64,000 nucleotides of DNA from Nonomuraea sediminis. GTDB lineage: Bacteria > Actinomycetota > Actinomycetes > Streptosporangiales > Streptosporangiaceae. Shown here piece after piece: positions 60,175 through 64,000 of the stretch. The stretch is from contig NZ_JAHDTI010000024.1 in assembly GCF_018531495.1 (NCBI RefSeq), positions 1 to 64,000 of the forward strand, in the 5' to 3' direction. The notes beneath the pieces were generated by a model, which ran no database searches, was not told the origin of the DNA, and saw only the letters and a program-made list of their open reading frames with translations. Position numbers and translations under genes: made by a program. Every line of letters starts with the position of its first letter. Within the stretch, counting starts at the first letter, position 1.

Positions 60175-61611
60175 GTGGCAATGGCGCGCATTCCGCAGGT
60201 CCGCAGGGTTCTCTTCAACGACGAAGAGATCGGTATGGGCTTCAACAGCGACTCCGGACTGGCCGTGGGGACGGCCCTCGAAGGGTTCACCGTCTCATCC
60301 GATCCCGTCGCCACCGGTCAGACGGTGACCTCCACCATCACCATCGTCAGTACGCACGAGGAACTGCAGGAAACCCTGGGGATGTCCTTTGAGGCACAGG
60401 GCCGCTACGGCTTCTTCTCGGCGTCGGCGAAGACGACGTTCTCCGAATCGTCCAACTACAACTCCACCTCGACCTTCCTCGTGGCCCGTGTCGTCGTGGA
60501 GAACGCGCTGCGCCGGGGACGGGGATTCAAGGTCACCGCAGAGGCCAAGGCGCTGCTCGACGCGCTGCGGTTCGATGAGTTCAAGCGCGCCTTCGGCGAC
60601 AGCTTCGTGCGCGGGCTGCAGACCGGCGGAGAGTTCTACGCCGTTATCCGCATCACGTCGGTGTCGGTCAGCCACCAGACCTCGCTGGCGGCCACCCTGC
60701 AGGCCGAGGCCAACGGCCTGGTCGCGTCCGGCAGCTTCAAGGCCGCCTTCGAGGAGGCCAACAAGAGCGCCAGCACCCGCTCCGAGTACACGGCGACGAT
60801 GTTCCAGAAGGCCGGTTCCGGTGCGCAGATCTCCCCCACGGTCGAGATCGGCGAGGTGATCAGCCGGTTCAAGCAGTTCCCGGCCATCGCCTCCGACAGT
60901 TCGGCGGCATACGAGGCCGAGGTCGTCACCTACGACACGCTTCCCCTGCCCGTGCCCACCCCCGAGGAGCAGGAAGCCTTCCTCTTCGCCCTCGCCGACG
61001 CCCGGGAGCGCAAGCTCGGCTACATCCAGGCCAGGAACGACCTGGAGTTCGCGCTCAGGCACCCGGATTTCTTCCGCGACCCGCCCGCCGCCGAGGTGCT
61101 CATGGCCGCGATCTCGGCCTACACCAGATTGATCAACGCGGCGATGCAGCACGCGATCAAGCTCTCGCGCGGGCAGATCTCACCGCCTCGCCTCTTCGAC
61201 CCCGGCGAGCTCGTCCCTCCGCTCACCGAACCCGCCCCGATCCACCTGGTGCGCGTAACCGTCGCCCCCACGGTGCAGCCGGCGACGCTCAGGCTCGTGT
61301 CGCTGGCGTGCCGGACAGCCTCCGACACCGCACCCGCCACCGACGAGATCATGATCCGAGTCGACGACGTCCCACTGCCCGGGCCGTTCCCCGTGGACAT
61401 GTCCGCAGGAGATCAGCTAGGGCTGGACAACACGTTCCCCCTGGGATCGGCCGCGATGAAGATCCAGGTCTGGGATCTGGATGGCGGCCTCGGCGGCGAC
61501 GATCTCATCGGAACCGTCACCGTCACAGGAGCCGAGCGCGGCACCGGCCAGAAACATGTTCAGCTGAGCGACGGCCAGGGCGTGTACGAGCTCGTGTATG
61601 AGGTGGTGTAG
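60175..61611 (+). CDS. MACPF-like pore-forming protein with C2-like C-terminal domain
   Basis: The 478-residue protein has an N-terminal MACPF/CDC-like domain (~20-300). GMGFNSDSGLAVGTALEGF opens it, GRYGFFSASAKTTFSESSNYN is near 80-100, and FGDSFVRGLQTGGEFYAVIRI at ~145-165 aligns with the MACPF FGTHY signature. A second amphipathic stretch follows (SLAATLQAEANGLVASGSFKA). The last ~120 residues (IHLVRVTVAPT, DNTFPLGSAAMKIQVWDLDGG, LIGTVTV) look like a C2-type beta-sandwich. There is no signal peptide. GTG 60175 or ATG 60181, both after GGGGGGA. MACPF proteins insert beta-barrels in target membranes; the bacterial targets are rarely known. Confidence 0.75.
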   Translation: MAMARIPQVRRVLFNDEEIGMGFNSDSGLAVGTALEGFTVSSDPVATGQTVTSTITIVSTHEELQETLGMSFEAQGRYGFFSASAKTTFSESSNYNSTSTFLVARVVVENALRRGRGFKVTAEAKALLDALRFDEFKRAFGDSFVRGLQTGGEFYAVIRITSVSVSHQTSLAATLQAEANGLVASGSFKAAFEEANKSASTRSEYTATMFQKAGSGAQISPTVEIGEVISRFKQFPAIASDSSAAYEAEVVTYDTLPLPVPTPEEQEAFLFALADARERKLGYIQARNDLEFALRHPDFFRDPPAAEVLMAAISAYTRLINAAMQHAIKLSRGQISPPRLFDPGELVPPLTEPAPIHLVRVTVAPTVQPATLRLVSLACRTASDTAPATDEIMIRVDDVPLPGPFPVDMSAGDQLGLDNTFPLGSAAMKIQVWDLDGGLGGDDLIGTVTVTGAERGTGQKHVQLSDGQGVYELVYEVV

Positions 61612-62059
61612 CCGTTCGGGGTCACCTGGTCGGGTTCGGAGGAAACTGGCGACGGGGCGTTGCTGATCGCCATTGAACCGTGCCGGTTCCGGTGGCCAGT
61701 CCCGTCGTCCCAGGCCGTCCTCCTTTCAACGAATGGCGCCAAATCCGGCTATCGGACTGCACCGTAGACTCTGTGGACGCGGTCGCCGTGATAGCGAAGT
61801 CGGCTTTAGAAACGTCAAATGGGCACACTTCAGTGCCCAATTGCATGGTGCTCCCTGCGGGGCACGACACAACAGGGCACAGGGCGGGTGGCGCCGTACT
61901 CGCGATCCACGCCGATGTTCAGCTCGGACGAACTCGCTGATCAAGGCAGTTCGCGCCGCGACACTTGCTGCCTGCCGGGCGTTTCCGACAAGGCTGTGTA
62001 CGGAACGTCCACGGCGTCCACCCCGGCCTCACTCGAAGCGTCAACCACAATGGAAGGAT
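61612..62059. other. Intergenic debris after the MACPF-like gene
   Basis: No gene is supportable. Codon bias is weak in all frames and no domain signature is seen. Confidence 0.35.
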
Positions 62060-62537
62060 CAGCTGGGAGGGTATGGGGTCTCAGTCTCCTGCGCCGCCGC
62101 GGCGGCGCCCGCGGTCGCCGTTTGCTTACCAAACGCGGGAGGTACGGCTCCGCGAGCGCCCTCGGCCACGAAGGCGGCTCCGAGCCAGCACATCCGGCTG
62201 TCCGCTCGAGAGATCTCGCTGACCGCCACGCACTGGTTGGAGAACCGGCCTGAACAGACGGGTGCCTACTGGCACACGGTCGGCGTGCAACGGACGCTGT
62301 TCAAGGTGGACGGCACCGAGTCCGATGACCCGATGCCGCATCTGAAGACCATCGAGGTAATCGCCGACGTCAAGGACGCGGGAGGCCGCACAGGCACCGC
62401 AATCGCGATCAAGCAGCCGGCCGAGGCGAACAGGGGCCCTCCTGCAATCACGTCTGATCATGGACGGGACAACCGGCCAGGCACTCGCCCAGGAGAAGCT
62501 CGTGGTGGAACCCGGCGGGCTCCAGGCTGATCTCGCA
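62060..62537 (+). pseudogene. CU044_5270-like protein fragment
   Basis: The plus frame has a hydrophobic anchor-like segment (CAAAAAPAVAVCL, ~62090-62130), then ARLSAREISLTATHWLENRPE-like sequence (IRLSAREISLTATHW, QTGAYWHTVGVQRTLFKVDG). This is the start of the exported domain of actinobacterial CU044_5270-type membrane proteins, usually partners of sigma factors. It stops early and no N-terminal cytoplasmic part or start is clear. Confidence 0.45.
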
Positions 62538-62764
62538 CCAGGCACCGTCTCGAATCGGGCTGGACCGACTCCGAGCCTGCCGCCTGAGCGCTGCTCGCCG
62601 TACCCCAATGTCAGTCGCACGCTCGGGTCCACTGGAATGCCGACCTCCTGGAGGGTGATGCAAGCGGTGTTCTTTGTACATGTTTTAGTCGAATTCGTGG
62701 GCAACCGAATGCGACTGGGCAACGAAAACCTGTAAAGAGGAAGTGAGGGGAGGTCTTGTGAATC

Positions 62765-63283
62765 ATGGCAAGGCCGGATGCGCGTCTGATGGCGATGGTC
62801 GATGCCTTGGACGCGGCCGCACCCGGAGTCCGTTGCAAGATCCGGCACTTCCCGGAAGGGCAGCCCTATCTGAGGCTGACGGCCTCTGGTAGTCACTCGA
62901 TTCTGTTCGCCCAGGAGGACTGGTGGGTGTGCCTGAGTAGTGACCGGTCCGGCACGACCCGGCAGGGCATTGTGGGCGACGTCAGCGAGAGCCCTCAGAC
63001 GGTGATAGGGCGTCTGGGGGAGGCCTTTGGCGTCGGGCGTTCCTCGTCGCGACGGCTGCGATCACTGGGCCAGGTCGGCGCCGCGGTTGTGGTCGCCGTG
63101 CTGGCGGCGGCCGCTGGGGGTGCGGTGCTGGCCGTGGCTGTGTCGGGGGCACCTTACAGCACCTCAGCCGATACGGTCCGGCTCGTCATCACCGTCCTGG
63201 CCGTGATGATCGGTATCGCGGCTGGTGGGTGGGCGCTCCATTGTCTGAGGGCCACCGGAGACAGGCACCCAGGAGGACGATGA
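62765..63283 (+). CDS. Hypothetical protein with two C-terminal TM helices
   Basis: The 172-residue protein has a soluble N-terminal domain (~1-95; RPDARLMAMVDALDAAAPGV, LFAQEDWWVCLSSDRSG) and two TM helices (~105-130 and ~140-162). The family is not recognised. ATG 62765 follows GGTCTTGTGAATC without a strong ribosome site. Its stop overlaps the qcrB start (ATGATGA), so they are cotranslated. Confidence 0.65.
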   Translation: MARPDARLMAMVDALDAAAPGVRCKIRHFPEGQPYLRLTASGSHSILFAQEDWWVCLSSDRSGTTRQGIVGDVSESPQTVIGRLGEAFGVGRSSSRRLRSLGQVGAAVVVAVLAAAAGGAVLAVAVSGAPYSTSADTVRLVITVLAVMIGIAAGGWALHCLRATGDRHPGGR

Positions 63284-64000
63284 TGGACAGCGTGCCGAAG
63301 GCGATCGCGGCACCGTCGAGGTTCCTCGACGATCGGCTCGGGGCGGGCAACTTCCTCAAGCGAAACCTGCGCAAGATCTTCCCCGACCACTGGACGTTCC
63401 TGCTGGGCGAGATCGCGCTGTACTCGTTCATCCTGCTGCTGCTGACCGGTACGTTCCTGACGTTCTGGTTCAAGCCGGGCATGCAGGAGGTCATCTACGA
63501 CGGCGTGTACGCCCCGCTCAAGGGCGTGGCGATGTCGGAGGCCTACGCCTCGTCGCTGGACATCAGCTTCGAGGTCCGCGGCGGTCTGCTCATGCGGCAG
63601 ATGCACCACTGGGCGGCCCTGATGTTCGTGGCCAGCATGACGATCCACATGCTCCGGGTGTTCTTCATGGGCGCCTATCGCAGGCCCCGTGAGATCACCT
63701 GGCTCATCGGCGTCATCCTGCTGACGCTGGCGCTGGTCGAGGGCCTGACGGGCTACTCACTGCCCGACGACCTGTTGTCGGGGGCGGGCCTGCGGATCAC
63801 TGAGGGGGTTATGATCTCGCTGCCGCTTATTGGCACGTACATCACGTTCTTCCTGTTCGGTGGTCAGTATCCGGGTGAGGATGTGATCGCCCGGTTCTAC
63901 TCGCTGCACATCCTGCTCATTCCCGGCATCCTGCTGGCGCTCATCGGCGCCCACGTGACCCTCACCTGGGTGCAGAAGCACACGCAGATGCCCGGCAAGG
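63280..64000 (+). CDS. qcrB: Cytochrome bc1 complex cytochrome b subunit (partial at window end)
   Basis: About 240 residues of QcrB are present: N-terminal FPDHWTFLLGEIALYSFILL, the first haem-ligand helix with RQMHHWAALMFVASMTIHML, the Qo-site region EGLTGYSLPDDLLSGAGLRI, and FYSLHILLIPGILLALIGAHV with the second His pair. The gene runs off the right edge. ATGATG start after AGGAGG (63271-63276). The usual order is qcrC-qcrA-qcrB; here the upstream gene is an unrelated membrane protein, so this is likely a second, isolated qcrB copy. It acts in the respiratory membrane, oxidising menaquinol. Confidence 0.95.
   Translation, partial: MMDSVPKAIAAPSRFLDDRLGAGNFLKRNLRKIFPDHWTFLLGEIALYSFILLLLTGTFLTFWFKPGMQEVIYDGVYAPLKGVAMSEAYASSLDISFEVRGGLLMRQMHHWAALMFVASMTIHMLRVFFMGAYRRPREITWLIGVILLTLALVEGLTGYSLPDDLLSGAGLRITEGVMISLPLIGTYITFFLFGGQYPGEDVIARFYSLHILLIPGILLALIGAHVTLTWVQKHTQMPGK

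Noticed and set aside
1..64000. CRISPR arrays or rRNA genes
   Set aside because: No regularly spaced direct repeats and no rRNA-like sequence were seen on either strand.

Overview
The window is high-GC actinobacterial DNA. The GC-rich third codon positions, GTG/TTG starts, an F420-type luciferase-like oxidoreductase, an actinobacterial qcrB, a large NACHT ATPase and CU044_5270- and NACHT-type fragments point to a filamentous actinomycete, most likely Streptosporangiales (Nonomuraea-like). The genus cannot be proven from sequence alone.

Layout. 1-1.5 kb: a TetR repressor divergent from an ApbA/PanE-like reductase, with twin palindromic operators inside the promoter. 1.6-9 kb: a scrap zone with a P450 stub, a 5'-truncated Rhs/YD-repeat toxin gene carrying an in-frame TAG, a frameshifted toxin tip with a candidate immunity gene, two broken tyrosine recombinases and a tRNA-Arg 3' fragment that looks like an attachment-site scar. 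9.2-11.9 kb: a CGNR regulator, then a collapsed PKS (ketosynthase start joined to a carrier protein), an intact branched-chain aminotransferase and a sulfotransferase stub. 12-17.4 kb: a secreted small protein, a NACHT membrane ATPase with a decayed paralogue tail beside it, and fragments. 17.5-20.8 kb: an F420-type oxidoreductase, a berberine-bridge-type FAD oxidase and chimeric remnants.

20.9-31.7 kb is the centrepiece: an ATP-grasp ligase divergent from a compact seven-gene operon. The operon encodes an AMP-forming acyl ligase, an MFS exporter, a DAO-type FAD oxidase, an NRPS-like A-T-reductase, an aldo-keto reductase, a sulfotransferase-like protein and a short HK97-fold shell protein. 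The last gene is best read as an encapsulin devoted to a natural-product pathway (family 3 type), not a phage capsid. A plausible logic is that the acyl and amino building blocks are activated, reductively released as an aldehyde, then reduced and sulfated, with some steps enclosed in the shell. The collapsed 9.8-11.9 kb locus carries PKS, aminotransferase and sulfotransferase pieces of the same flavour.

31.7-42 kb: broken GNAT, LuxR, response-regulator and IS pieces, an alpha/beta hydrolase, a Tat-exported beta-lactamase-fold protein, and a response regulator/histidine kinase pair divergent from a three-gene ABC exporter. 42-47.5 kb: a large LuxR (LAL) regulator and a translationally coupled operon of M24-fold, SRPBCC and metallo-beta-lactamase-fold proteins, two of which show altered metal sites. 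48-56.4 kb: Crp/YciI/TauE, YdeI-like, AhpD-like/WYL genes, a frameshifted resolvase overlapping a barstar gene, and a methyltransferase. 56.4-58.6 kb: Tn3- and IS-type remnants. 59-64 kb: a secreted protein, a MACPF-like pore-former with a C2-like tail, and the start of an isolated qcrB running off the edge. Overall the window is a few intact operons set in a background of repeatedly rearranged mobile DNA.
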